Shown here: in pieces, positions 35,620 through 44,064 of the stretch
Position numbering within the stretch: the stretch's first letter is position 1
Layout of the letters: each line of letters opens with the position of its first letter
Assembly: GCF_000164675.2 (NCBI RefSeq)
Contig: NC_015678.1
Coordinates: 124,001-188,000 of the forward strand
Direction of reading: 5' to 3'
Length of the DNA: 64,000 nucleotides
Origin: Streptococcus parasanguinis ATCC 15912
GTDB lineage: Bacteria > Bacillota > Bacilli > Lactobacillales > Streptococcaceae
Notes under the pieces: generated by a model
Seen by the model: only the letters and a program-made list of their open reading frames with translations
Told to the model about the DNA's origin: nothing
The model's database searches: none
Program-made: the position numbers and the translations under genes

Positions 35620-37167
35620 ATGAACGTACAAGAAGAAATTAAAAAACGCCGTACCTTTGCTATCATCTCCCACCCGGATGCTGGTAAAACGACGATTACT
35701 GAGCAGTTGCTCTACTTTGGGGGAGAGATTCGGGAAGCCGGTACTGTCAAAGGGAAGAAAACAGGAAACTTTGCTAAATCCGACTGGATGGACATTGAGA
35801 AACAACGTGGGATTTCGGTAACCTCATCTGTCATGCAGTTTGACTACGATGGCAAACGCGTTAATATCCTTGATACCCCAGGGCACGAGGACTTCTCAGA
35901 AGATACTTACCGGACCTTGATGGCGGTGGATGCTGCCGTTATGGTGGTGGACTCTGCCAAAGGGATCGAGGCCCAAACCAAGAAATTGTTTGAGGTTGTG
36001 AAACACCGTGGCATTCCAGTCTTCACTTTTATGAATAAGCTGGACCGTGACGGTCGCGAGCCACTGGACCTCTTGCAAGAATTGGAAGAAGTCTTGGGCA
36101 TCGCCAGTTACCCAATGAACTGGCCGATCGGGATGGGGAAAGCCTTTGAAGGACTTTATGACCTTTATAACCAACGCTTGGAACTCTATAAAGGAGACGA
36201 ACGCTTTGCTAGTCTAGAAGATGGAGACAAGCTCTTTGCTAACAACCCTTTCTACGAGCAAGTAAAAGATGATATCGAACTCTTGCAAGAAGCTGGAAAC
36301 GAATTCTCAGAAGAAGCCATCCTTGCAGGTGAATTGACACCAGTCTTCTTCGGATCAGCTTTGACTAACTTTGGGGTGCAGACTTTCTTGGAAACCTTCC
36401 TCGAGTTTGCTCCAGAGCCTCATGGACATAAAAAAACAGACGGTGAACTTGTCGATCCATACGACAAGGATTTCTCAGGCTTTGTCTTTAAAATCCAAGC
36501 CAATATGGACCCTCGTCACCGTGACCGGATTGCCTTTGTTCGGATCGTATCTGGCGAATTTGAGCGTGGGATGAGCGTCAACCTGCCTCGTACTGGTAAG
36601 GGCGCTAAGTTATCTAACGTGACTCAATTTATGGCCGAGAGCCGTGAAAATGTCAGCAATGCTGTAGCAGGAGACATCATAGGGGTTTACGATACCGGTA
36701 CTTATCAGGTTGGAGATACTTTGACAGTGGGCAAAAATAAGTTTGAATTTGAACCACTGCCAACCTTTACGCCTGAAATCTTTATGAAGGTTTCTGCCAA
36801 GAATGTCATGAAGCAAAAATCCTTCCACAAAGGGATTGAGCAATTGGTGCAAGAAGGAGCTATTCAGCTCTATACCAACTACCAAACAGGTGAATACATG
36901 CTTGGTGCTGTTGGTCAATTGCAGTTTGAAGTCTTTAAGCACCGGATGGAAAATGAATACAATGCCGAAGTGGTCATGAGCCCAATGGGTAAAAAGACCG
37001 TTCGCTGGATCAAACCAGAAGACTTAGATGAGCGCATGTCTTCGAGCCGAAATATCTTGGCTAAGGACCGCTTTGACCAACCTGTCTTCCTCTTTGAAAA
37101 CGACTTTGCTCTCCGCTGGTTTGCGGATAAGTATCCAGACGTTGAGCTGGAAGAAAAGATGGGGTAA
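35620..37167 (+). CDS. prfC: Peptide chain release factor 3
   Basis: RF3, 515 residues, is the GTPase that releases RF1/RF2 from the ribosome after termination. GTPase motifs: SHPDAGKTT (G1), [11 protein letters not shown] (switch I/G2), DTPGHEDF (G3), and [10 protein letters not shown] (G4). Domains II and III follow with the RF3-specific [13 protein letters not shown] segment. The length is normal. A hairpin GAAAACG/CGTTTTC (37206-37228) lies between it and the next gene, without a long T-run, so some read-through is likely. Confidence 0.96.
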   Translation: MNVQEEIKKRRTFAIISHPDAGKTTITEQLLYFGGEIREAGTVKGKKTGNFAKSDWMDIEKQRGISVTSSVMQFDYDGKRVNILDTPGHEDFSEDTYRTLMAVDAAVMVVDSAKGIEAQTKKLFEVVKHRGIPVFTFMNKLDRDGREPLDLLQELEEVLGIASYPMNWPIGMGKAFEGLYDLYNQRLELYKGDERFASLEDGDKLFANNPFYEQVKDDIELLQEAGNEFSEEAILAGELTPVFFGSALTNFGVQTFLETFLEFAPEPHGHKKTDGELVDPYDKDFSGFVFKIQANMDPRHRDRIAFVRIVSGEFERGMSVNLPRTGKGAKLSNVTQFMAESRENVSNAVAGDIIGVYDTGTYQVGDTLTVGKNKFEFEPLPTFTPEIFMKVSAKNVMKQKSFHKGIEQLVQEGAIQLYTNYQTGEYMLGAVGQLQFEVFKHRMENEYNAEVVMSPMGKKTVRWIKPEDLDERMSSSRNILAKDRFDQPVFLFENDFALRWFADKYPDVELEEKMG

Positions 37168-37246
37168 GGAACGATTCAAAACCGATCCATAACAAGAGAA
37201 ATAAGAAAACGAAAATCTATCCGTTTTCGCTTTTAAAGGAGAAATG

Positions 37247-37627
37247 ATGGGATTATTAAGTGGTTTGATGGGCAATGCCTCTCAAAAGAATGTTGATAAA
37301 GTAGAAAGAGATCTGGAAGATATCTTGGTGCCGGGAGAGCAAGTCACACTTGCTTTTAGCTTGATTCGTGATTTAATCGTCTTTACAGAGTTTCGTTTGA
37401 TCTTGGTGGATAAGCAAGGAGTAACAGGGAAGAAAACGTCCTACAAATCTCTTCCTTACCGCTCCATCTCTCGCTTTTCCGTTGAAACTTCCGGTCATTT
37501 TGATTTGGATGCCGAATTAAAAATCTGGGTCTCTTCAGCAGTGGAACCTTCAGAAGTTTTACAATTCAAGAGTGACAACAGTGTCATTGAAATCCAGCAA
37601 GCATTAGCCAGTGCGGTCTTTAAATAA
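37247..37627 (+). CDS. PH-domain (bPH) protein
   Basis: A 126-residue soluble protein with the bacterial PH-like fold pattern: EDILVPGEQVTLAFSLIRDLIVFTEFRLILVDKQGV, then SYKSLPYRSISRFSVE and the C-terminal helix. Function of these stand-alone bPH proteins is unknown; they form ring oligomers in known structures. ATG 37247 has AAAGGAG at proper distance; ATG 37244 is too close. It lies 41 bases before the CorA-like gene and may share its transcript. Confidence 0.8.
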   Translation: MGLLSGLMGNASQKNVDKVERDLEDILVPGEQVTLAFSLIRDLIVFTEFRLILVDKQGVTGKKTSYKSLPYRSISRFSVETSGHFDLDAELKIWVSSAVEPSEVLQFKSDNSVIEIQQALASAVFK

Positions 37628-37668
37628 AATAATCATTTTGATAGAGAACAGTTGAGAAAGGAGACGGA

Positions 37669-38577
37669 ATGTTTATCGATAAACAATTGGGTCAAGATCG
37701 GAAATGGATCAATATCGACTCGGATTTGATTGCTGAAAATTCATATCTTTATAAAAAATACGATATTGACAAAGAAACCATTGAGTACGCGATGGATAAG
37801 AACGAACGTGCCCATATGGATTACAATCGAGAAAACGGAACGATCACCTTTATCTACAATGTATTGGATTTAGAAAAGGACAAGGAATACTACGAAACCA
37901 TCCCCATGACCTTTATCGTTCAAGATACGCGACTCGTGACCATCAGCAATCAAGATAATGCCTATATCATTGAACAAATGGTTCGTTATTTGGAAAGCCA
38001 TGAGGAGCTATCAATCTATAAGTTGCTTTTTGCAGGTCTTGAAATGATCAGTAATGCTTATTATCCGATTATTGATCGCTTAGATAAGCACAAGGATGAA
38101 CTCAACCGTTTGCTTCGAAAGACAACGACGACCAAGAATCTTTATGCCCTGTCTGACCTTGAGACCGGTATGGTCTATCTGGTCGCAGCTGCTAAGCAAA
38201 ATCGGATGTTGCTAGAACATATCAAAGCGCATGTCATTTATCGCAGGATGAATGATGTTGAAAAAGAGCAGTTTGATGATGCAATGATCGAAGCGCGTCA
38301 GTTGGTTTCGATGACTGAGTTGATTTCCAATGTCTTGCAACAGTTGTCAGGATCTTACAACAATATCCTAAACAACAACTTGAATGATAACTTGACAACC
38401 CTAACCATCTTTGAAGCCTTGTTGGCGGTCTTAGCCGTTATCACAGGTTTCTTTGGAATGAATATCCCTCTTCCGATGACAGAGGATCCCAATGCTTGGA
38501 TCTATGTATCCGTATGTAGCTTTATATTATGGCTCATTTTGGCAAAGGTCATGCGGTGGATTGTGAAAAAAAGATAA
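37669..38577 (+). CDS. CorA-family divalent cation transporter
   Basis: A 302-residue CorA-like protein: large cytoplasmic N-terminal domain with long helices, and two C-terminal membrane segments with the signature F-F-G-M-N-I-P just after the first. CorA pentamers conduct Mg2+ (some also Co2+, Ni2+ or Zn2+). The extra-cytoplasmic loop is PLPMTEDPNAW rather than the classical MPE sequence, so ion choice is uncertain. A strong terminator follows at once. Confidence 0.88.
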   Translation: MFIDKQLGQDRKWINIDSDLIAENSYLYKKYDIDKETIEYAMDKNERAHMDYNRENGTITFIYNVLDLEKDKEYYETIPMTFIVQDTRLVTISNQDNAYIIEQMVRYLESHEELSIYKLLFAGLEMISNAYYPIIDRLDKHKDELNRLLRKTTTTKNLYALSDLETGMVYLVAAAKQNRMLLEHIKAHVIYRRMNDVEKEQFDDAMIEARQLVSMTELISNVLQQLSGSYNNILNNNLNDNLTTLTIFEALLAVLAVITGFFGMNIPLPMTEDPNAWIYVSVCSFILWLILAKVMRWIVKKR

Positions 38578-38609
38578 AAAAAGAGGCTTGGAGAAATCCG
38601 AGCCTCTTC
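38576..38609 (+). terminator. Terminator of the CorA-like gene
   Basis: GAGGCT-GGA pairs with TCC-AGCCTC around GAAA, with a preceding A-run; a short T-containing tail follows. It overlaps the stop codon. Confidence 0.75.
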
Positions 38610-38610
38610 G

Positions 38611-39029
38611 TATCTAGAATAATCTGAGAAATAGGAACCATCTAGACACCTGCCCTCCTCTCCAAAGAAGGGGCAGTGTGAATAGTTCATCGACTGTACA
38701 AAATCTTCTTGGAAATAGTAGGAGTAGATTTAATAGTACTGAGTGGTTTCTAAATAAATTAGAACTTAGAATAAATCGTTGAATCAGATAAAATGATCCT
38801 ATTTCTTTATACAGAAATATTTTAGATACTAACTGTATTATACATATTTATTTGTAAAAACGCAAGATAAGAGTTCCCAAAAAATAAAAGTTTTTCCTGT
38901 TTTTTATACTCCAATGATGAAGTATATTAGATGGTTGCATGAAGAAAACCAGTCCTGGCTAGGTTTTGTGTCACTTTTATGATTTAAAGCTATCCAGGAT
39001 TTTTTCCTAAAAAATAAAATTAGTCTCCT
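38611..39029. other. AT-rich intergenic region, possible small RNA at its end
   Basis: No protein gene is seen. At 38956-39006 TCCTGG-TAG and CTA-CCAGGA form a terminator-like stem followed by six T residues. It is far from any gene end on this strand (380 bases after the CorA-like gene), so it may end a small RNA starting around 38930. A convincing promoter was not found. Confidence 0.3.
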
Positions 39030-39054
39030 TTGACTATCATTTGCCTCTTCATTG

Positions 39055-39063
39055 TGTTATACT
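39055..39063 (+). promoter_or_regulatory. Extended -10 promoter of the DEAD-box helicase gene
   Basis: TG-T-TATACT (39055-39063). A TTGACT at 39030-39035 is 22 bases upstream, too far for a standard -35, so the promoter probably relies on the extended -10. Transcription should start near 39070, giving a leader of about 310 bases. Confidence 0.55.
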
Positions 39064-39380
39064 AGATAAGTTGCAAACTTGTATGAGAGAAATGGTAGGG
39101 AGGCAGAACAGATGGAAGGCTTTTGTTCGAAAGAAGACTCCCGCAAGAAGGATCTTGTGGCCTATTTGTTTGAAAAACGATACTAGCCAACAACATCCGA
39201 TAGGACGCAAAACATTTTTCTCTAAAGAAATTGTAGTTTTAAACAGACGGACTAGTTTTTCTTTAGATGAGTCTTGCGACAGGTGACCGGGAAGGTGACT
39301 TCCTATGCAATCAGTGCGTATTCGTATTGAAAGAAGTTTGATAAAGTGGCTTCGCACCACTTTTTAGAAAGAAGAAAGAA
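39064..39380 (+). promoter_or_regulatory. Long structured 5' leader with attenuator before the helicase gene
   Basis: The leader folds into several clear stems: AAGTT/AACTT (39068-39080); GGGAG/CTCCC enclosing GAACA/TGTTC (39108-39142); TCTAAAGAAA (39221-39230) with its exact complement TTTCTTTAGA (39258-39267); GGAAG/CTTCC (39290-39303); and AAAGTGG/CCACTTT (39343-39363) followed by T residues, an intrinsic terminator 17 bases before the start codon. This arrangement suggests control by transcription attenuation, or a separate small RNA that ends here. No T-box or known riboswitch core was recognised. Confidence 0.6.
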
Positions 39381-40952
39381 TTGAAATTCAATGAATTTAA
39401 CTTATCTGCTGAATTATTAGCAGAAATCGAAAAAGCTGGCTTTGTAGAAGCAAGCCCCATCCAAGAACAAACCATTCCTTTGGCTCTTGAAGGAAAAGAT
39501 GTCATCGGCCAAGCGCAAACAGGGACCGGTAAAACGGCTGCTTTTGGTCTTCCAACTTTGGAGAAGATTGATGTCGATAACACAGTGATTCAAGCTCTTG
39601 TTATTGCCCCAACGCGTGAATTGGCGGTTCAAAGTCAGGAAGAACTCTTCCGCTTTGGACGTAGTAAGGGTGTCAAAGTTCGCTCTGTCTATGGTGGATC
39701 GAGCATTGAAAAGCAAATTAAAGCTTTGAAGTCAGGTGCTCACATCGTTGTGGGAACACCTGGACGCTTGCTAGATTTGATCAAGCGCAAGGCCTTGAAA
39801 CTTAATCATATTGAAACATTGATCTTGGATGAAGCAGATGAAATGCTCAATATGGGCTTCTTGGAAGATATCGAAGCTATCATTAGCCGTGTTCCCGAAA
39901 CACGCCAAACCTTGCTCTTTTCAGCAACGATGCCAGAAGCCATCAAACGCATCGGTGTTCAGTTTATGAAAGAGCCAGAACACGTTAAGATTGCGGCCAA
40001 AGAATTGACAACTGATTTGGTTGATCAATACTATATTCGTGTCAAAGAGGGCGAAAAGTTTGATACCATGACTCGATTGATGGACGTCGAGCAGCCTGAA
40101 CTTGCTATCATTTTTGGTCGGACCAAACGTCGGGTCGATGAGTTGACGCGTGGCTTGAAGATTCGTGGTTTCCGGGCAGAAGGGATTCACGGAGATTTGG
40201 ATCAAAACAAACGTCTCCGAGTACTTCGTGACTTTAAAAATGGGAACGTGGACGTCTTGGTTGCAACAGACGTTGCGGCGCGTGGTTTGGATATTTCAGG
40301 TGTGACTCATGTCTACAACTACGATATTCCACAAGATCCAGAGAGCTATGTTCACCGGATCGGACGAACAGGTCGTGCTGGGAAAACAGGGCAATCCATT
40401 ACCTTCGTTTCGCCAAATGAAATGGGCTATTTGCAAATCATTGAGAACTTGACCAAAAAGCGGATGAAGGGAATGAAACCTGCAACAGCAGAAGAAGCCT
40501 TCCAAGCGAAAAAACAAGTAGCGCTGAAGAAAATTGAGCGAGACTTTGAGGATGAAAAAATCCGGACTAACTTTGAGAAGTTTGGTAAAGATGCTCGCAA
40601 ATTGGCTGCAGAATTCACTCCTGAAGAACTGGCTATGTATATCTTGAGCTTGACCGTTCAAGATCCAGACAGTCTTCCAGAAGTTGAAATTGCGCGTGAA
40701 AAACCATTGCCATTTAAACCATCCGGTGGTGGCTTTGGTGGGAAAGGAAAAGGCAGCCGTGGGAATGGCCGTCGTGGAGACCAACGCCGTGACCGAAATC
40801 GCAGAGATGACCGTGAAGGTGGACGCCGTGATTTCAAACGCAAGTCCAATAAAAATAGCCGAGACTTTGAAGGTAAAGGCAATAAACGTCCTCATCGTAC
40901 TTCTAATGAAAAGAAAAATGGATTTGTCATCCGCAACAAAGGGGATAAATAA
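39381..40952 (+). CDS. DEAD-box ATP-dependent RNA helicase (CshA/DeaD-like)
   Basis: RNA helicase of 523 residues that unwinds structured RNA in ribosome assembly, mRNA decay and cold adaptation. Motifs in order: Q motif SPIQEQTIP, motif [28 protein letters not shown] (LDEADEML), SAT, and [10 protein letters not shown]. The C-terminal 90 residues are rich in Gly, Arg, Asp and Lys ([13 protein letters not shown]), an RNA-binding tail. The start is TTG at 39381: no ATG fits before the Q motif, and the sequence [13 protein letters not shown] is as in pneumococcus. The weak start plus attenuated leader point to tight control. Confidence 0.93.
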   Translation: MKFNEFNLSAELLAEIEKAGFVEASPIQEQTIPLALEGKDVIGQAQTGTGKTAAFGLPTLEKIDVDNTVIQALVIAPTRELAVQSQEELFRFGRSKGVKVRSVYGGSSIEKQIKALKSGAHIVVGTPGRLLDLIKRKALKLNHIETLILDEADEMLNMGFLEDIEAIISRVPETRQTLLFSATMPEAIKRIGVQFMKEPEHVKIAAKELTTDLVDQYYIRVKEGEKFDTMTRLMDVEQPELAIIFGRTKRRVDELTRGLKIRGFRAEGIHGDLDQNKRLRVLRDFKNGNVDVLVATDVAARGLDISGVTHVYNYDIPQDPESYVHRIGRTGRAGKTGQSITFVSPNEMGYLQIIENLTKKRMKGMKPATAEEAFQAKKQVALKKIERDFEDEKIRTNFEKFGKDARKLAAEFTPEELAMYILSLTVQDPDSLPEVEIAREKPLPFKPSGGGFGGKGKGSRGNGRRGDQRRDRNRRDDREGGRRDFKRKSNKNSRDFEGKGNKRPHRTSNEKKNGFVIRNKGDK

Positions 40953-40959
40953 GTCCTAA

Positions 40960-40988
40960 GGACGGTCTAGCAATAGGCCGTTTTTTTA
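40960..40988 (+). terminator. Terminator of the helicase gene
   Basis: ACGGTCTA pairs with TAGGCCGT around GCAA with one mismatch, followed by seven T residues. Confidence 0.8.
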
Positions 40989-41001
40989 ATGAAAATCAAA
41001 A

Positions 41002-41034
41002 ATACAAGGATTAACTAGCTGTTAACCCTTGTAT
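41002..41034. other. Long stem-loop after the helicase terminator
   Basis: ATACAAGGATTAAC and GTTAACCCTTGTAT pair over 14 positions with one mismatch and a five-base loop. There is no T-run. It lies between the helicase terminator and a small gene remnant; role unknown. Confidence 0.5.
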
Positions 41035-41052
41035 ATTTATAAGGAGACCTAA

Positions 41053-41155
41053 ATGATAACAGACTCTTTTAGAAAAAATGTATCATGATAAGGAGCATCC
41101 TAAAAAAGTCAGAAAACAGAAAGAACGGATTCCTAAAACGGAATATCTCTGTTAA
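41053..41155 (+). pseudogene. Short frameshifted gene remnant
   Basis: AAGGAG precedes ATG 41053, which opens only 11 codons. A second frame from ATG 41078 reads MYHDKEHPKKVRKQKERIPK and then TEYLC to a stop at 41155. Continued upstream, that frame joins the first if one shift is allowed. It looks like the start of a gene that was cut and frameshifted. I do not recognise the family. A true short basic peptide of 25 residues is the alternative. Confidence 0.3.
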
Positions 41156-41236
41156 CATATTAAGTCTACAATTATTTCTAAGCTTTGTCAAGAATTATTT
41201 CTCTTTTTTAAAAAATTTTTGACTAGAAAATAAAAA

Positions 41237-41264
41237 TTGACAATCTTTCCCAAAAGGTTATAAT
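41237..41264 (+). promoter_or_regulatory. Promoter of the LacX-like gene
   Basis: TTGACA (41237-41242), 16 bases, TATAAT (41259-41264). Both boxes match consensus. The leader is about 33 bases. Confidence 0.75.
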
Positions 41265-41303
41265 GAATATAATAACCACACTAATTATAAAGAGGTATCG
41301 TCC

Positions 41304-42197
41304 ATGGTGATTGCATTAAAAAACGATGATCTAGAAGTACAATGTAAGACATTTGGAGGGGAATTGAGTTCCATTCGTAATAAAGAAGGCGTAGAATATC
41401 TCTGGCAAGGGGATCCAGAGTATTGGTCGGGACAAGCGCCTGTTTTGTTTCCAATTTGCGGAAGCGTTCGAAATGGCCAAGTACAGTATCATCTAAAAGA
41501 TGGAGTGAAGACAGGTCAGCTGCCAAGACACGGTCTCATTAGGAAGAGAGAGTTTAAACTTAAAGAACAAACAGACAATCGTCTTGTCTTTGAAATCACC
41601 TCTAACGACGAGAGCCTGCAAAATTATCCCTACCATTTTCGAGTTGAAATCGTTTATGAATTGCAAGGGAAAGAAATCACTATCACCTATCGTGTACAAA
41701 ATCTAGAGTCTGATCAAGTCATGCCTTATTTCATTGGAGGGCATCCAGCCTTTCGTTGTCCCCTTTTAGCAGATGAAGACTATGAAGACTATGAGTTGAT
41801 TTTTGAAAAAGAAGAAAGCTGTAGCATTCCTCACTTGTTCACAGAAACCGGTTTGGTTGATCGCCTGCAGCGGACGCCATTTTTAGACCATAGTCCTAGC
41901 CTACCTTTGCGCCATGAACTGTTTGAAAAAGACGCCATTATTTTAGATCAATTAGCCTCTAAATCTGTGAAGCTTATCTCGAAAAAATCTGGTAAAGGTT
42001 TGGAATTGGACTTTGCAGATTTTGAGAATCTCGTCCTTTGGTCTACCAATAACAAGGGTCCTTTCATTGCCTTAGAGCCTTGGACGGGTATTTCCACATC
42101 TGCAGAAGAGGGCGATTTCTTCGAAGATAAAAAAGGTGTGATCCAGTTAGCTCCTCAAGAAACACGGAGTCATCAGTACCGTATCACCATTTTGTAA
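41304..42197 (+). CDS. Aldose 1-epimerase family protein (LacX-like)
   Basis: A 297-residue cytoplasmic galactose-mutarotase-fold protein of the LacX branch: GGELSSIRNKEGVEYLWQGDP, PVLFPICGSVRNG, RHGLIRKREF, a substrate-binding His in IGGHPAFRCPL, and ENLVLWSTNNKGPFIALEPWTG. It interconverts alpha and beta anomers of a sugar or sugar phosphate; LacX stands next to tagatose-pathway genes in lactococci, but here it is alone, so the sugar is unknown. The Shine-Dalgarno is GAGGTA. Repeat R1 copy C follows as terminator. Confidence 0.85.
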   Translation: MVIALKNDDLEVQCKTFGGELSSIRNKEGVEYLWQGDPEYWSGQAPVLFPICGSVRNGQVQYHLKDGVKTGQLPRHGLIRKREFKLKEQTDNRLVFEITSNDESLQNYPYHFRVEIVYELQGKEITITYRVQNLESDQVMPYFIGGHPAFRCPLLADEDYEDYELIFEKEESCSIPHLFTETGLVDRLQRTPFLDHSPSLPLRHELFEKDAIILDQLASKSVKLISKKSGKGLELDFADFENLVLWSTNNKGPFIALEPWTGISTSAEEGDFFEDKKGVIQLAPQETRSHQYRITIL

Positions 42198-42203
42198 ATG
42201 AAA

Positions 42204-42387
42204 AGAGGCTGGGACAAAAGTCCTAGCCTCTCAATTATTTTTGGATTGTCGAACAAGACGCAGTGGTTGAGTGGGCACTACTACGCTGATTTCATCAGCT
42301 TTTACAGCCCTACTCAACTGTGCGGAGGTGGGACGACGAAATCGAATTCTAACGAATTACCGATTTCTGTCCCACTCTCTTTTTTTG
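42204..42387 (-). repeat. Structured intergenic repeat R1, copy C (inverted)
   Basis: Third copy of R1, in opposite orientation to copies A and B. The GAGGCTGGGAC hairpin comes first on the plus strand and the GTGGGAC hairpin last. It lies between the convergent LacX-like and GIY-YIG genes. The last codons and stop of the GIY-YIG gene (42357 on) fall within it, so the element supplies part of a protein. Confidence 0.85.
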
Positions 42388-42626
42388 ATATAGTTTAGCT
42401 TTGCTTGACGCGATTTCTTTTTAAAGAGAGCCTCGGCAGACATAGCAGAGGGTTTATCTGGATAGGCTTCTTGGTAAAGAAGTTTAACAGGGAGGCGAGC
42501 CCGTGTGTATTTGGCGCCTTTTCCAGCATTGTGAGTCTTTAGGCGTTTTTCGACATCCGTGGTGTAGCCAGTGTAGAGGGAGCCATCCGCACACTCTAGG
42601 ACATACATGTAAGCCTTAGTTTCCAT
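42357..42626 (-). CDS. GIY-YIG domain protein (UPF0213/YhbQ-like)
   Basis: An 89-residue single-domain GIY-YIG nuclease-like protein: [18 protein letters not shown], then [25 protein letters not shown] and the Glu in [15 protein letters not shown]. Stand-alone members may act on DNA or RNA; the E. coli relative YhbQ is linked to DNA damage. The start at 42626 overlaps the end of the methyltransferase gene, giving one transcript. The final residues REWDRNR come from repeat R1 copy C, so the natural C-terminus has been replaced. Confidence 0.85.
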   Translation of the reverse strand: METKAYMYVLECADGSLYTGYTTDVEKRLKTHNAGKGAKYTRARLPVKLLYQEAYPDKPSAMSAEALFKKKSRQAKLNYIKKREWDRNR

Positions 42627-43362
42627 AGTAGATCTCATGAATCTCTTCTGTATAGCTTCCATCTTCATTGTGAATAAAGAGGGGAGGCAGAATTTTTAAA
42701 CCGTCCAGTGAGCCATCCTTGATCGCTTCAATCAATAACATATTCGCTTCTTTGGTCACTTTGGGATAGACAAACTGGATCCGCTTAGGTGCAAGATTGT
42801 AACGCTTCATGGTTTCGATGATATCTAAAAAGCGATCTGGACGATGGACCATCGCTAAGCGACCATTTGATTTGAGAACCCGCTGGGCCACATGGCAAAT
42901 CTCATCTAAATTGGTCGTAATTTCATGCCGAGCTAAGAGGTAGTGTTCACTCTCATTGAGATTGGAATGCTCATCCACCTTGAAATAAGGAGGATTGCAG
43001 AGGATGATATCCACTTTACTGCCCTTGATATGTTGAGGCAAATGCTTGAGGTCATCGGTGATCATGGACATTTGCCGGTTCAAGTCATTGAGAGCAATGG
43101 AGCGGGTAGCCATATCCGCCAGACGTTCCTGAATTTCGACACCAATGATCTGGGCCTCTGTACGAGTACTTGCAAAAAGTCCCACGGCCCCATTTCCAGC
43201 GCAGAGATCTACGATCAATCCTCGCTTGGGCAATTTTGGAAAGCGCGAGAGCAGGACGCTATCCACGGAGTAACTAAAGACTTCCCGATTTTGTATGATT
43301 TTCACATCACTTGAAAAGAGTTGATTGACGCGCTCGCCGTCTTTTAATTCGATATCTGTCAT
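42616..43362 (-). CDS. tRNA1(Val) (adenine(37)-N6)-methyltransferase family protein
   Basis: A 248-residue Rossmann-fold methyltransferase: SAM-binding [13 protein letters not shown], then ILCNPPYFK, the N-P-P-Y motif of N6-adenine methyltransferases. The closest named family is TrmN6/YfiC, which modifies A37 of tRNA1(Val); the target in streptococci is inferred. The next gene (GIY-YIG) overlaps its 3' end. The same pair is common in Firmicutes. Confidence 0.87.
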   Translation of the reverse strand: MTDIELKDGERVNQLFSSDVKIIQNREVFSYSVDSVLLSRFPKLPKRGLIVDLCAGNGAVGLFASTRTEAQIIGVEIQERLADMATRSIALNDLNRQMSMITDDLKHLPQHIKGSKVDIILCNPPYFKVDEHSNLNESEHYLLARHEITTNLDEICHVAQRVLKSNGRLAMVHRPDRFLDIIETMKRYNLAPKRIQFVYPKVTKEANMLLIEAIKDGSLDGLKILPPLFIHNEDGSYTEEIHEIYYGN

Positions 43363-43435
43363 GGCTCTATTATAGCATGAAAAGAGGCTTGGGGAAAGAT
43401 GATAATTTTTAATATAATAAAATGATATATTTTTG

Positions 43436-43473
43436 TAAAAGCGCTTTCTTTTCTTATTTAAATATGTTACTAT
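43436..43473 (+). promoter_or_regulatory. Promoter of the DUF4352-like lipoprotein with overlapping cre-like site
   Basis: TAAAAGCGCTTTCT (43436-43449) matches 13 of 14 positions of the CcpA cre consensus WGWAARCGYTWWCW. An extended -10, TG-T-TACTAT (43465-43473), lies so that the -35 (TTTCTT, 43445-43450) overlaps the cre. CcpA binding there would block transcription in the presence of sugar. Confidence 0.5.
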
Positions 43474-43500
43474 ATATTAAAAAAGTGAGAGGTTTTGTAA

Positions 43501-44031
43501 ATGAACAAAACGAAAAAATGGTTTGGCTTGGGGGTAACATTGCTTTCAGCGAGTATACTAGTAGCCTGTGGGAATTCTAGTAGTAAGTCTAATGATACTT
43601 CAAAAGAAGCTAAAACAGAGAAAAAGACATCTACTGAGAAGAGTAGTGAAAAGAAATCAACCTATGCTATTGGTGATAAGATTGTTTTTGATAAACAAGC
43701 TGAGTATACTATTACAAATGTTGAATGGTCTGATGAACGGAACGATTTTGATGAAACAAATCCCGATAAAGTATTAAAAGTGACCTATAATGTGAAAAAT
43801 CTATCAGATAGTGATCTAGCAGTTGGGGTTGACATTGATCTATTTGTTGGTGGAAATAAAATGGAAACTTATCCTAATACAAATACAATGGGGTCAATTT
43901 CACCGGGTCGATCAATGGAAGGTGCTGTGCAACATTTTGGTGTAAAAGGGGATGGTAAATTAGAACTTGAAATAAAACCATTTGCTGCATTTAATGAAAA
44001 ACCTGCGATTGTTGCTTTTGATGCACCGTAA
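43501..44031 (+). CDS. DUF4352-like lipoprotein
   Basis: A 176-residue lipoprotein (lipobox LVAC) with a Ser/Lys/Thr-rich linker of about 35 residues, then an immunoglobulin-like domain: YAIGDKIVFDKQAEYTITNVEW, KVLKVTYNVKNLSDSDL, SPGRSMEGAVQHFGV. This is the pattern of DUF4352/DUF5067 surface lipoproteins of Firmicutes. Function unknown. A GAGAGG site precedes the ATG. It may be under carbon catabolite control through the cre-like site. Confidence 0.8.
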   Translation: MNKTKKWFGLGVTLLSASILVACGNSSSKSNDTSKEAKTEKKTSTEKSSEKKSTYAIGDKIVFDKQAEYTITNVEWSDERNDFDETNPDKVLKVTYNVKNLSDSDLAVGVDIDLFVGGNKMETYPNTNTMGSISPGRSMEGAVQHFGVKGDGKLELEIKPFAAFNEKPAIVAFDAP

Positions 44032-44064
44032 AAAAAGTTGAGAGCTTTTCTCTCAACTTTTTTT
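44031..44064. terminator. Bidirectional terminator
   Basis: AAAAAGTTGAGAG and CTCTCAACTTTTT form a perfect stem around a TTTT loop between the convergent lipoprotein and P-type ATPase genes. Confidence 0.88.

Noticed and set aside
39041..39286. 81-codon frame on the plus strand before the helicase gene
   Set aside because: It lies in the structured leader, has no start signal, and its basic, low-complexity translation matches no family I know.
39064..39380. T-box or known riboswitch in the helicase leader
   Set aside because: No T-box core (the GGTGGNACCGCG type) and no core of the common riboswitch classes could be found; only generic stems and an attenuator.
40296..40895. 199-codon frame antisense to the helicase gene
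   Set aside because: Arises from the biased Gly/Arg-rich tail on the other strand; no promoter or ribosome-binding site.
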